A program made the position numbers and the translations under genes. From Martelella lutilitoris (lineage in GTDB: Bacteria > Pseudomonadota > Alphaproteobacteria > Rhizobiales > Rhizobiaceae), in contig NZ_CP066786.1 in the NCBI RefSeq assembly GCF_016598595.1, positions 1,077,501 to 1,141,500 on the forward strand: DNA of 64,000 nt. Direction: 5' to 3'. Below the pieces are notes generated by a model. It searched no databases and had not been told where the DNA came from. It worked only from the letters and a program-made list of their open reading frames with translations. Positions 17,424-26,501 of the stretch are shown in pieces (the first letter of the stretch is position 1; every line of letters begins with the position of its first letter).

Positions 17424-19232
17424 TCAGGCCATGTCCTTGCCGGTGACCTTGACGGTCGGGTCGATCCGGTTGCGCTTCGGCCGCATCAGCGGTTCCGGGC
17501 TGACGGGGTGGGTGTGGAGCATATCGGAGCCGGCCATGATGCCCTCGACGGCCTGGATTTCCAGCCGCTTGGCGTCGCGGCGGCGGATGTCGTCGGTGAT
17601 CGCGGTCGCCTCGTCCTCGCTGGTGCCGAGCGCGATCAGCGTTTCCTTGCCGAAGACGAGGCCGGATTCGAGCGTCTCGCGCAACTCATACTCAACGCCG
17701 CGCTGGCGCAGCGCCAGCGTATGGCCCCGGTCGTAGGAACGGGCGTAGATGTGGGCGCGGGGGAAATTCTCCTGCACCACGTCGATCACCCGGTCGGTGA
17801 TTTCGCGCTTCTGGGTGCACACGGCAACGATCTTGGCCTTTTCGATGCCGGCGGCGACCAGCACCTCCTTGCGGGTGCCGTCGCCGAAATAGATGTGGAA
17901 GCCGAAAGCCGATGCCTGACGGATACGTTCGGCCGAATAATCGATGATGGTGACGTCGCGTCCGCTCGCCAGCAGGATCTGCGCCGCGATCTGGCCGAAG
18001 CGGGAGAAGCCGACCATCAGCACGTCGGCGTCGGCGCCGTCGAAATCCTCCTCCATCTCCTCGTGGCCCTCCTGGCGCGTCGTGATCCGCTCGGCCAGCC
18101 GCACGCAAAGCGGCGTCGCGACCATGGAAAGCGTCACCACCGCAATCAGCACCGAGGCGGTGGCGTTGGACAGGACGCCCGCCGCCGCCGCCGTCGAGAA
18201 CATGACGAAGCCGAATTCGCCGCCCTGGGGCAGAAGTGCGGCAATGCGGATCGCCTCGTCGTGGCCCGAGCCTGAAACGCGACAGAGCCCGTAGATCACC
18301 GCTGCCTTGACGGCAAGGAGCACCGGCACGGCGATGACGATGAGCAGGAGGTTGTTATAGACCACCTGGAGCTCGAGAGAGAGCCCGACGGCGATGAAGA
18401 AGATCGACAGAAACACGCCCCGGAATGGCTCGATATCGGCCTCCAGCTCATGGCGGTAGGATGATTCGGCGAGCATCACCCCGGCGAGGAAGGCGCCCAT
18501 GGCCATGGAGAGCCCCACCATCTGCATGGCCATGGCCGAGCCGATGACGAGGAACAGCGCCGCGACGATCATCACCTCGCGCGCGCCGGTGGCGGCGATG
18601 ATCTGGAACACCGGCGTCAGCACATAGCGGCCGGCGGCGACCATCAGCGCGACCACGAGAAGGGCAAGCGCCGCGCTCGTCAGCATGTCGGCGGTTGTTG
18701 CCTCCTCCACGCCGCCGCCGAGGATGCTGACAAGCGCCAGAAGCGGCACGATGGCGATATCCTGGAACAGCAGCATGGAGAAGGAGCGCTGGCCATAGCG
18801 GGTGTTCACGTCACCATTGTCGTCGAGGATCTGCATGGCGAAGGCCGTGGATGACAGGGCAAGGCCGGACCCGGCAATCACGGCGGCGCTCCAGTTGCCG
18901 ACGCCGCCGAGATAGGCGAGCGGCACGAGGATTGCGCCGGTGACCGCGACCTGGACAAGGCCGAGGCCGAAAATATCCTTGCGCATGGTCCACAGCCGCG
19001 CCGGCTTCAGCTCCAGCCCGATCATGAACAGCAGGAAGACGATGCCGAGTTCGGCGACGTGGAGAACCTCCTCGCCATTCGAGATGCGCTGCAGAACCGG
19101 GCCGATGATGACGCCGCCGGCAAGGTAGCCGAGAACCGTGCCGAGCCCCAGCCGCTTGAAGATCGGCGCCGCAATCGCGGCCGCCCCCAGCATCCAGACG
19201 GTTTCGGTGAAGAGGCTCTGCGACGTCGCCAT
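17424..19232 (-). CDS. Kef-type monovalent cation:proton antiporter (CPA2)
   Basis: A 602-residue CPA2 antiporter. Residues about 5-385 hold roughly 12 transmembrane helices, including GTVLGYLAGGVIIGP, SGLALSSTAFAMQIL and SMLLFQDIAIVPLLAL, which carries the conserved Gln-Asp ion site. A TrkA-N/RCK domain (about 410-525) has the NAD-binding DVLMVGFSRFGQIAAQILL motif. Kef proteins export K+ under electrophile stress and can be gated by glutathione adducts. Paralogues also act in pH and salt homeostasis. The ATG at 19232 was chosen because the longer frame lacks similarity. Confidence 0.92.
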   Translation of the reverse strand: MATSQSLFTETVWMLGAAAIAAPIFKRLGLGTVLGYLAGGVIIGPVLQRISNGEEVLHVAELGIVFLLFMIGLELKPARLWTMRKDIFGLGLVQVAVTGAILVPLAYLGGVGNWSAAVIAGSGLALSSTAFAMQILDDNGDVNTRYGQRSFSMLLFQDIAIVPLLALVSILGGGVEEATTADMLTSAALALLVVALMVAAGRYVLTPVFQIIAATGAREVMIVAALFLVIGSAMAMQMVGLSMAMGAFLAGVMLAESSYRHELEADIEPFRGVFLSIFFIAVGLSLELQVVYNNLLLIVIAVPVLLAVKAAVIYGLCRVSGSGHDEAIRIAALLPQGGEFGFVMFSTAAAAGVLSNATASVLIAVVTLSMVATPLCVRLAERITTRQEGHEEMEEDFDGADADVLMVGFSRFGQIAAQILLASGRDVTIIDYSAERIRQASAFGFHIYFGDGTRKEVLVAAGIEKAKIVAVCTQKREITDRVIDVVQENFPRAHIYARSYDRGHTLALRQRGVEYELRETLESGLVFGKETLIALGTSEDEATAITDDIRRRDAKRLEIQAVEGIMAGSDMLHTHPVSPEPLMRPKRNRIDPTVKVTGKDMA

Positions 19233-19329
19233 ATGCTGGTCCCTGAATGCAAAGAAAAAGAACGGTCGGGGCGCACGATACTTGATGCGATGGGAAGTGA
19301 ACAATAAATGGAAGCCCAAGGAAAGGCCA

Positions 19330-20691
19330 ATGCCCATGTCATCGAAACTATCCCACAAAGAGTCCGGCCAACTGATCGACCGCGCGGCGCGGATTCTCGC
19401 GCTTGCGAAACAGAAAGGCGCCGACGCCGCCGATGTGGTTGTCTCCGAAGGGGCTTCCAGCAGCATATCGGTGCGCGAGGGCAAGCGCGAGAACGCGCAG
19501 GCCTCCGAAAACCGGGGCTTTTCGCTGCGCGTTTTTTCCGGCGCGAAGGTCGCAAGCGTCTCGACCAATACCGATGACGATGTCGAGACCCTTGTGGACC
19601 GGGCGCTGGCCATGGCCCGGGTTTCGCCGGAAGATCCTTTCGCAAGCCTCGCCGATCCCGACCTGCTGGCGCGCGATGTGCCGGATCTCGATCTTTACGA
19701 TCCGGCGGACGTTTCGACCGAAACGCTTGCGGCGCGCGCGCTTGCTGCAGAGGAGGCAGCGCTTTCGGTCGACGGCGTCACAAGAAGCTCGGGCGCCGGG
19801 GCGGCGCGCGGTGCGGTTTCCTTCGCGCTGGTGACCTCGCACGGCTTTGCCGGCGGCTATCGCCGTTCCTATTCATCCACGTCGGTCTCGGTCGTCGCCG
19901 GCGAGGGCGCGAGCATGCAGCGCGACCATGACAGCGACGCACGCTCCCACGACGGCGATCTGCGCCCGGCAGAGGAGATCGGCCGGCAAGCCGGGGAGCG
20001 CGCGGTCGCACGCCTTTCCCCGCGCCAGCTTGAAACCCGAAAGGGCGCGGCCGTGCTGTTCGAGGCGAGGCAGGCGCGCAGCCTCCTCGGCCATCTGGCC
20101 GGCGCGATCTCGGGCTCTGCCGTTGCCCGCAAGACCAGTTTCCTGCGTGATCGCCTCGGCAAGCAGATAGTGAAGGCCGGGGTGAACGTGATCGACGACC
20201 CGTCGATCCGGCGCGGCGCGGGCTCCCAGCCCTTCGATGGCGAGGGCGTGGAAAGCCGGAGGCTGGCGATGGTCGAGGACGGCGTGTTGCAGCAGTGGTT
20301 CCTGTCCACCGCGCTTGGGCGCGAACTGGGTTTTGAAACCAACGGACGCGGCACGCGCGCGGGCAATTCGCTTTCCGCGTCGCCGACAAACCTTTCCCTC
20401 GAGCCCGGCGACAAGAGCCCGGAAGAGCTGATGCGGGAGATCGGGACCGGGCTCTACGTGAGCGAACTGATCGGCCAGGGCGTCAACATGGTGACCGGCG
20501 AATATTCGCGCGGCGCCAGCGGCTTCTGGATCGAGAACGGCGAGATCGCCTATCCGGTCTCGCAGGTCACCATTGCCGGCAATCTGAAGGACATGTTCCT
20601 GTCCATGACGCCGGCAAATGACCTTGACCGCCTTTACTCGATTGCCGCGCCCAGCATTCTTGTCGAGGGGCTTACGCTTGCCGGGCGCTAG
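19330..20691 (+). CDS. pmbA: TldD/PmbA family protein (TldE)
   Basis: A 453-residue subunit of the TldD-TldE metalloprotease pair, which processes small peptides such as modified antibiotics and antitoxins. PmbA/TldE is the subunit lacking the zinc HExxxH site, and none is seen here. Landmarks are GADAADVVVSEGASSSISVREGK, VASVSTNTDD and the C-terminal G-L-Y-V-S-E-L-I-G-Q-G-V-N-M-V-T-G-E-Y-S. The start codon is ATG 19330 or 19336, both after AAGGAAAGG. No tldD gene is nearby. In rhizobia pmbA precedes cysQ and the Kdo transferase gene, as here. Confidence 0.93.
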   Translation: MPMSSKLSHKESGQLIDRAARILALAKQKGADAADVVVSEGASSSISVREGKRENAQASENRGFSLRVFSGAKVASVSTNTDDDVETLVDRALAMARVSPEDPFASLADPDLLARDVPDLDLYDPADVSTETLAARALAAEEAALSVDGVTRSSGAGAARGAVSFALVTSHGFAGGYRRSYSSTSVSVVAGEGASMQRDHDSDARSHDGDLRPAEEIGRQAGERAVARLSPRQLETRKGAAVLFEARQARSLLGHLAGAISGSAVARKTSFLRDRLGKQIVKAGVNVIDDPSIRRGAGSQPFDGEGVESRRLAMVEDGVLQQWFLSTALGRELGFETNGRGTRAGNSLSASPTNLSLEPGDKSPEELMREIGTGLYVSELIGQGVNMVTGEYSRGASGFWIENGEIAYPVSQVTIAGNLKDMFLSMTPANDLDRLYSIAAPSILVEGLTLAGR

Positions 20692-20787
20692 ATGCGCTCT
20701 CGCAAAAGCGCCGGAAGGCTCTATATCTTGCTCTCGTTCCCAATCGGCCGTTGAGGCCGAGCGACCGGGTCGCCCCCGGAAAGGCAG

Positions 20788-21618
20788 ATGCGTTTGACTG
20801 ATCATGAAACCGCCGCCGAGGACTGGTCGTCCGATCTCGCGCTGATTGAAGAAGCGGCGCGGGAGGCGGGCGCCGTCGCGTTGTCGCATTTCGGCCAGGA
20901 CCCGGAAGTGTGGTGGAAGAATGGCGGCCAGTCGCCGGTCAGCGCTGCCGACTATGCCGCCAACGCATGCCTCGAGGCGATCCTGACCCGGGCGCGGCCG
21001 GACTATGGCTGGCTTTCGGAGGAAAGCCGGGACGATCTTCGCCGGCTTGAGACCGAGCGTGCCTTCGTCGTCGATCCGATCGACGGCACGCGCGGGTTTC
21101 TGGGCGGGCAGACGAACTGGGTGGTCAGCGTCGCCGTGGTCAGCCGCAAGCGACCGGTGGCCGGCGTTCTCGTGGCGCCTGCGCTCGGCGATGTCTACAC
21201 GGCGATGGAGGGCGGACCGGCGCTGCTGAACGGCGTGGCGATCCGGGCTTCTGAAAGCCGGGGCGGGCCGGACGATGGCGAACTCGCGCTTTGCCTGCCC
21301 GCGAGCCTCGCAGACCGCTTCCAGCCGCATTTTCGGGAAAGGATGAGGCGGGCGGCCTATATCCCTTCGCTCGCCTACCGGCTTGCGCTCGTGGCCGAGG
21401 GCCGGCTTGACGGCACGCTGGTCAAGCCGAACTCCCACGACTGGGACCTGGCCGCGGCCGACATCATCCTTTCGCGCGCCGGAGCGACGCTTCTCGATGA
21501 CAGAGGCAAAGCGCTTTTCTATAACCGTCCGGGCGTGCGTCACGGTACGCTTTTTGCCGGCAACCGGGCGCTGGTCGGCACGCTGTTGCGGCAATTCGGC
21601 CCGCCCGGACAATCTTGA
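20788..21618 (+). CDS. cysQ: 3'(2'),5'-bisphosphate nucleotidase / inositol monophosphatase family (CysQ-like)
   Basis: A 276-residue Mg2+-dependent phosphatase. The metal-binding set is visible: WLSEES (Glu), DPIDGTRGF (the DPIDGT motif) and HDWDLAAAD (the WD motif). CysQ hydrolyses PAP, the by-product of sulfate assimilation, to AMP. Other family members act on inositol phosphates. The Gly-Gln-rich insert GGQTNWVVSVAVV fits the CysQ-like branch. It lies 96 bp after pmbA and 67 bp before the DUF4170 gene. Which substrate is used cannot be decided by eye. Confidence 0.85.
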   Translation: MRLTDHETAAEDWSSDLALIEEAAREAGAVALSHFGQDPEVWWKNGGQSPVSAADYAANACLEAILTRARPDYGWLSEESRDDLRRLETERAFVVDPIDGTRGFLGGQTNWVVSVAVVSRKRPVAGVLVAPALGDVYTAMEGGPALLNGVAIRASESRGGPDDGELALCLPASLADRFQPHFRERMRRAAYIPSLAYRLALVAEGRLDGTLVKPNSHDWDLAAADIILSRAGATLLDDRGKALFYNRPGVRHGTLFAGNRALVGTLLRQFGPPGQS

Positions 21619-21685
21619 CAAGCCCGTGCAAACCTTCGACACACTGGCCGGAGGAATTGAGGTAAACGAAAAAGTGAGGCTCACC

Positions 21686-21919
21686 ATGGCTGATACGGTT
21701 GAAAACAAGCAGTTGCTGCATCTCGTCTTCGGCGGCGAACTGGAAAACCTGAAAAGCATGAAATTCACCGATCTCGACGCGCTCGACATCGTGGGCATCT
21801 ATCCGAATTACGCGAGCGCCCATGCGGCCTGGAAATCAAAGGCCCAGCAGACGGTCGACAACGCCCATATGCGTTACTTCATTGTTCATCTGCACCGCCT
21901 TCTCGATCCCGAAAGCTGA
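21686..21919 (+). CDS. DUF4170 small protein
   Basis: A 77-residue acidic-basic balanced cytoplasmic protein with no signal or membrane segment. The pattern KQLLHLVFGGEL, DALDIVGIYPNYASAHAAWKSKAQQTVDNAHMRYFIVHLHRLLDP is the alphaproteobacterial DUF4170 family. Members usually sit between an inositol-phosphatase gene and waaA, as here, but their function is unknown. GTGAGG lies eight bases before the ATG. Confidence 0.88.
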   Translation: MADTVENKQLLHLVFGGELENLKSMKFTDLDALDIVGIYPNYASAHAAWKSKAQQTVDNAHMRYFIVHLHRLLDPES

Positions 21920-22150
21920 TCCTCGCGAGCGGCTTCCTTTTTTTCGCCGCACGGACATGTTTTAGAAGTTCTGCAGATTAGCGCATTCTATGTAAGTAGA
22001 TTTCTGCGTTACTTTGCGTTTTTTTGTTGAACGCATCGGCAAAACGACATTTTTGGAAAATGTTGGCTTGGTCCGGATTCCCGCTTGGTGGTATTTCTAG
22101 GAACAGGTGATTCGCGTTTTGGTAGCGGTGCGGCTGCCTGTCCTTAGGTT

Positions 22151-23566
22151 ATGAACGGGGATGCGGACGAAGGTATGAAAACTGGTTCATCAGTTTGGCT
22201 CGCCAAAAACGGGTACCGGCTCGGTGGTGTTCTCGGCTATCCTCTATTATGGGCGATACTTCAGTATCGCAAGCACAAGGGCAAGGAAGAACGCGGTCGC
22301 CTCGGCGAACGTTTCGGGCGGTCCGGGCGCATCCGTCCGGACGGGCCGCTGGTCTGGGTCCATGCCGCAAGCGTCGGCGAAACGCTTGCCGTGACGCAAC
22401 TGATCGAGGAGATCAAGGGCTGCGGTCTTTCCATTCTCCTGACGACGGGAACCGTCACTTCGGCCAGGCTCGCCGCGGAGCGTTTCGGCGATGACGTGAT
22501 CCACCAATATGTGCCGATCGACGCGATCCCGGCCGTCTCCCGGTTTCTCGACCACTGGCGGCCGGATCTGGCCGTCAATGTGGAGACGGAGGTCTGGCCG
22601 GTCACGATCGGCGAGCTTGCCCGCCGCAAGATTGCGCAGATCATCGTCAACGGCCGGATTTCCGATCGCTCCTTCGAACGCTGGATGCATCGCCGGGAAC
22701 TGGCGCGCAGCCTGTTCTCGCGCTTTTCCCTGGTCATGGCCCAGACCGACCTCGACGCCGAACGGTTCTCCGATCTCGGCGCCCTGCATGTCACGGTGAC
22801 CGGCAACCTGAAGGTTGATCGCGATGCGCCGCCGGCCGATGACCAGCTTGTCCGGACCCTGCGCGAGGCGATCGGAGAGCGGCCCGTCTGGGCCGCGATT
22901 TCGACCTTTGACGGCGAGGAGAAGATCGCCGCCGACGTGCATGTGGCGCTACGCGGCAAGCATCGCGGCCTCCTGACCGTGATCGTGCCGCGCCATCCCG
23001 ATCGCGGCGATGTGCTGGCGGGGCTCTTTGCCGCGAAGGGGCTGAATGTCTGCCGTCGTTCGCTCGGCGAAATACCGGCGGAAGAGACGGATATTCTTCT
23101 GGGCGACACGATGGGGGATATGGGCCTTTACCTGCGCCTCACCGAAATCGCTTTCGTCGGTCGTTCGCTGGTTGCCAAGGGCGGGCAGAACCCGCTGGAG
23201 CCGGCCATGCTCGGCGCGGCGGTGATCACCGGCCCCTATATCGACAATTTCCGCGACACCTACAGGCAGCTTCGCCAGCGCGGCGCGGTGCGCACCGTCG
23301 AAGGACCGGAAGCGCTGATGCAGTCGGTCGATTTTCTCCTGAGCGACCGGGATGCGCGCGGCCTGATGATTTCGGCCGGCTATGCCGGCGTCCGGGACAT
23401 GCGCGGCGCGCTGATCAAGACGATGAAAGGGATGGAGCGCTTTCTGGCGCCCCTGCGGCTGGAAGCCCGGTTCTTCGCCCGGCCGCGGCCCGTTCCTGAA
23501 AAGAAGCGCACCGTCAATATCAAGGACAAGATTGCGAGCCAGGATCTGCGCAAGGCTCTTCGCTGA
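22151..23566 (+). CDS. waaA: 3-deoxy-D-manno-octulosonic acid (Kdo) transferase
   Basis: A GT30 inner-membrane-associated transferase that adds Kdo residues from CMP-Kdo to lipid IVA. The N-terminus has a hydrophobic helix (GYRLGGVLGYPLLWAILQY). GERFG, VWVHAASVGETLA with its catalytic Glu, NVETEVWP, NGRISDRS and the C-terminal VGRSLVAKGGQNPLEPAMLG follow. The length is 471 residues from ATG 22151, or 463 from ATG 22175, which aligns better with remembered rhizobial WaaA starts. An AT-rich 231-bp stretch precedes it and probably holds its promoter. lpxK follows directly. Confidence 0.95.
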   Translation: MNGDADEGMKTGSSVWLAKNGYRLGGVLGYPLLWAILQYRKHKGKEERGRLGERFGRSGRIRPDGPLVWVHAASVGETLAVTQLIEEIKGCGLSILLTTGTVTSARLAAERFGDDVIHQYVPIDAIPAVSRFLDHWRPDLAVNVETEVWPVTIGELARRKIAQIIVNGRISDRSFERWMHRRELARSLFSRFSLVMAQTDLDAERFSDLGALHVTVTGNLKVDRDAPPADDQLVRTLREAIGERPVWAAISTFDGEEKIAADVHVALRGKHRGLLTVIVPRHPDRGDVLAGLFAAKGLNVCRRSLGEIPAEETDILLGDTMGDMGLYLRLTEIAFVGRSLVAKGGQNPLEPAMLGAAVITGPYIDNFRDTYRQLRQRGAVRTVEGPEALMQSVDFLLSDRDARGLMISAGYAGVRDMRGALIKTMKGMERFLAPLRLEARFFARPRPVPEKKRTVNIKDKIASQDLRKALR

Positions 23567-23613
23567 AGGCGCGCCCTTTCCTCTTGTCGTCAAACGGGGG
23601 CGGCCTTTTTCGC

Positions 23614-24654
23614 ATGAAGACGACAATCCATGCATTCTGGTGGCGCAAGGGCCATGTGCAGAGCTTCGTTCTCTGGCCGTTCTCGCGCCTTTACGGGGCC
23701 ATCGCCGGCCGTCGCATGCGGCGGGCGAAAGGGGCAAGCGTTTCCGTTCCGGTCCTGTGCGTGGGCAATTTCACCGTTGGCGGAACCGGGAAGACGCCGG
23801 TCGCCGAAGCGCTGGCGAAGGCGGCCATTGCCGCGGGTCGAAAGCCCGGTTTCGTGTTGCGGGGCTACGGTGCGAGGGTAACCTCGGCGCGTCTGGTGGA
23901 TCCTGAACGGCATACCCATGCCGATGTGGGCGACGAGGCGCTGATGCTCTCGCGCACCGCGCCCGCGGCCGTTTCGCCCGGACGGGTCGATGCGGCCGAA
24001 CTTCTGGTCGGCGCGGGCGTCGATTTCATCATCATGGATGACGGGCTGCAGAGCGGCAGGCTGAGGCCCGACTTCACGGTCGCCGTGGTGGATGCCAGGC
24101 GCGGCTTCGGCAACGGCTTCTGCCTGCCGGCGGGGCCTTTGCGAGCGCCGCTTGCCGCCCAGTTTCCGAAAACCGATGTCGTTCTCCTCAACGGCGAGGG
24201 ACCAGGCGCCGCGGATGTCGCCGCTGTTGCGCGGCAGGCGCATGTGCCGATCGAGCGTTTCAGTCAGATGCCGGCGGGCGATGAGGCCGACCGGCTCGCT
24301 GGCCGGCGTGTGCTCGCCTATGCCGGGATCGGCGACCCCGACAAGTTCTTCGATACCCTTGAAGGGCTAGGCGCCGTCGTCGCGGAACGGGTTCGGCTTG
24401 GCGACCACGAAGCGATCACGCCCGCGCTCGCCCGCGACCTTGTCGCGCAGGCGGGCGCGGGTGGGCTTCTGCCGGTCACGACCGCGAAGGATATGGCCCG
24501 GCTGGCCGGGACGAAGGACCGAGACCTTGCCGCTCTTGGCGCGTCGAGCGCGGTTTTGGAAATCATGGCTGTTTTCGACGATCCGATGATGGCCGATTGC
24601 CTGGTATCGGCCGCTGCCGATGCTTTCAAGCGGCGGGACGGCAGGTCAGCCTGA
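23614..24654 (+). CDS. lpxK: Tetraacyldisaccharide 4'-kinase
   Basis: A 346-residue membrane-associated kinase that phosphorylates the 4' position of the lipid A precursor. After the N-terminal FWWRKGHVQSFVLWPFSRLYG segment come the P-loop VGNFTVGGTGKTPV, GFVLRGYGAR, DVGDEALMLSRTAP and the Walker-B-like IIMDDGLQS. A later segment, AYAGIGDPDKFFDTL, is also typical. The start at 23614 was set because remembered rhizobial LpxK begins just before an FWW motif. It is 47 bases after waaA on the same strand and is likely co-transcribed. Confidence 0.95.
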   Translation: MKTTIHAFWWRKGHVQSFVLWPFSRLYGAIAGRRMRRAKGASVSVPVLCVGNFTVGGTGKTPVAEALAKAAIAAGRKPGFVLRGYGARVTSARLVDPERHTHADVGDEALMLSRTAPAAVSPGRVDAAELLVGAGVDFIIMDDGLQSGRLRPDFTVAVVDARRGFGNGFCLPAGPLRAPLAAQFPKTDVVLLNGEGPGAADVAAVARQAHVPIERFSQMPAGDEADRLAGRRVLAYAGIGDPDKFFDTLEGLGAVVAERVRLGDHEAITPALARDLVAQAGAGGLLPVTTAKDMARLAGTKDRDLAALGASSAVLEIMAVFDDPMMADCLVSAAADAFKRRDGRSA

Positions 24655-24765
24655 TCGAGCTGAGCCGATGCCGCCAGGCCTCCGGTTCGATTTGGTGTGG
24701 GCAAATGACGTCGATTGTCGTATTCTCGGCCTGTGCCGAGAGAGAAAGAATATCGGTAGGGTGCC

Positions 24766-25272
24766 ATGAGGATATTGTCTGGCGATGTGCGCCCCGCGAA
24801 AGCGGACGATGCGGAGAAGATCGCAAACGTGCACTGGCGCGCCTGGCAGCATACCTATGCGGGCATTATTCCCCATGCCGTTCTGCAGAGGATGATCACC
24901 GAGCGCAATCTTTCCTGGTGGAGGCGTGCGATAGCCAGCGAGGAAACGCTTCTGGTGCTCGCTGTCGAGGGCGAGCCAGTGGGCTATGCCAGCGTCGGCC
25001 TCAACCGTGTGAAGACACTGCCGCAGGAAGGCGAGATCTACGAAATTTATCTTCTGCCCGAATATCAGGGTCTCGGCTTTGGCCGCGAACTGTTCGAGGC
25101 GGCGCGCCGGCTGCTGAATTCGCTCGGCTGCAAAGGCACGATCTGCTGGGCGATCGATACGCTCGACCAGGCCGCCCTCTTCTTCAGCGGGCTCGGCGGC
25201 AAGCCTCTCGCCTTCGCCGAGGAGCACTATGGCGACCGGCTGATCGGCAGGATTTCCTACGCCTGGGACTGA
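24766..25272 (+). CDS. GNAT-family N-acetyltransferase
   Basis: A 168-residue acetyl-CoA-dependent acyltransferase. The N-terminal VRPAKADDAEKIANVHWRAWQHTYAGIIP is typical of a GNAT branch with an HxxxWxxxY-type helix. Acetyl-CoA binding is marked by IYLLPEYQGLGFGRELFEAA, containing Q-G-L-G-F-G (the Q/RxxGxG/A motif). The substrate is unknown; small molecules or proteins are both possible. It stands alone between lpxK and ppa with about 110 bp on each side. Confidence 0.88.
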   Translation: MRILSGDVRPAKADDAEKIANVHWRAWQHTYAGIIPHAVLQRMITERNLSWWRRAIASEETLLVLAVEGEPVGYASVGLNRVKTLPQEGEIYEIYLLPEYQGLGFGRELFEAARRLLNSLGCKGTICWAIDTLDQAALFFSGLGGKPLAFAEEHYGDRLIGRISYAWD

Positions 25273-25390
25273 CTGTGGTGGCCTGCGGCACACGCCGACC
25301 GGGAAATTAACGGAAGTCATTTCGCGTTATTGCTTTGTCCGTCCAATTTGATTATCCAAGTCGCGATATTTTCCCTGTTTGGAGGCACCT

Positions 25391-25924
25391 ATGCGTATTG
25401 AAGCGATTTCCATCGGCAAGAACCCGCCGGACGATATCAACGTTATTGTCGAAGTGCCGATGGGCGGCCAGCCGATCAAATACGAGATGGACAAGGATGC
25501 CGGCGTGCTGGTCGTCGACCGCTTCCTCTATACGCCGATGATGTATCCCGGCAATTACGGCTTCGTGCCCCACACGCTTTCCGATGACGGCGACCCGATC
25601 GACGTGCTGATCTGCAATTTCCGGCCGCTGATGCCCGGTTGCGTGATCAATGTCCGCCCGATCGGCGTGATGATGATGGAAGACAATTCCGGCAAGGACG
25701 AAAAGATCATCGCCGTCCCGTCGCAGGACGTCAGCGCCCGTTTCGACAAGGTCCAGAATTTCACCGACATTCCGGAAATCCAGCTGAAACAGGTCGAGCA
25801 CTTCTTCGAGCACTACAAGGATCTGGAACCCGGCAAATGGGTCAAGATCTTCGGCTGGCACGATGTCAATGAAGCCAAGAAACTGATCGTCGAGGCGATC
25901 GAACGCGCCAAACAGAAGGGCTGA
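25391..25924 (+). CDS. ppa: Inorganic pyrophosphatase
   Basis: A 177-residue family I pyrophosphatase that hydrolyses PPi to phosphate and drives biosynthesis. The metal-binding core GDPIDVL (three Asp), [23 protein letters not shown] and [15 protein letters not shown] are present. The length matches other bacterial enzymes. A strong TTTGGAGG site seven bases upstream fixes ATG 25391 over an earlier in-frame ATG that would overlap it. A canonical intrinsic terminator follows 46 bases past the stop, so the gene is monocistronic. Confidence 0.97.
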   Translation: MRIEAISIGKNPPDDINVIVEVPMGGQPIKYEMDKDAGVLVVDRFLYTPMMYPGNYGFVPHTLSDDGDPIDVLICNFRPLMPGCVINVRPIGVMMMEDNSGKDEKIIAVPSQDVSARFDKVQNFTDIPEIQLKQVEHFFEHYKDLEPGKWVKIFGWHDVNEAKKLIVEAIERAKQKG

Positions 25925-25969
25925 GGCTTTTCACGTTCCGCGCCTTCGGTGTGATGCGCGCAACGACGA

Positions 25970-25997
25970 CGCCGGGTCTCGAGAGCCCGGCGTTTTC
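25970..25997 (+). terminator. Intrinsic terminator of ppa
   Basis: CGCCGGG-T-CTC pairs with GAG-CCCGGCG around a GA turn (25970-25992, one unpaired T), followed by TTTT. It lies 46 bases after the ppa stop. Confidence 0.85.
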
Positions 25998-26072
25998 AGT
26001 TGTATCAAGACAGACGACCGGCTCGCGCGGGCAAACCGGGCGACCGGCAACCGCTGCAAAGCTCCCGAGCGC

Positions 26073-26363
26073 TCAGTAAAACTGCGGGATCAGGCCGGTC
26101 ACGATCAGGCGCTGCAGGAAGAACACGATCAACAGGACAATCACCGGGGAAATGTCGATTCCGCCGAGGTTGGGCAGGAAATTTCGGATCGGTCGATAGA
26201 CCGGCTCGGTGATGGCGTAGAGCGCGCGGCCGATCGAATTGATGAATTCGCTGCGCGCGTTGATGATGTTGAACGCATAAAGCCAGGAGAATATGGCGCT
26301 GGCGATGATCACCCACTTATAGATTTCAAGTGCGTAATAAACCGTCTCGAGTAGCGCGATCAT
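26073..26363 (-). CDS. YggT-family membrane protein
   Basis: A 96-residue protein with two hydrophobic helices: about 12-35 (EIYKWVIIASAIFSWLYAF) and about 68-90 (VIVLLIVFFLQRLIV). The central NIINARSEFINSIGRALYAITEPVYRPIRNFLPNLGGIDISP is the YggT signature. Members act in osmotic tolerance and in envelope or division functions, without a defined biochemical role. The start at 26363 has CGGGAG seven bases upstream. An extra ten residues from an earlier ATG look unlikely. Confidence 0.92.
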   Translation of the reverse strand: MIALLETVYYALEIYKWVIIASAIFSWLYAFNIINARSEFINSIGRALYAITEPVYRPIRNFLPNLGGIDISPVIVLLIVFFLQRLIVTGLIPQFY

Positions 26364-26501
26364 TGAAAACTCCCGTTTTTTCCTTGCAAACATTTAGACA
26401 TTCAAATCTAAACGGGCAAGGGGCCTCTGGTCTTCGGCGGTTGAGATCGTTCGAAAATCCGGAACAGTCTCGCTATTCGTTTTCCGGAAAGCCTTGTCCA
26501 G

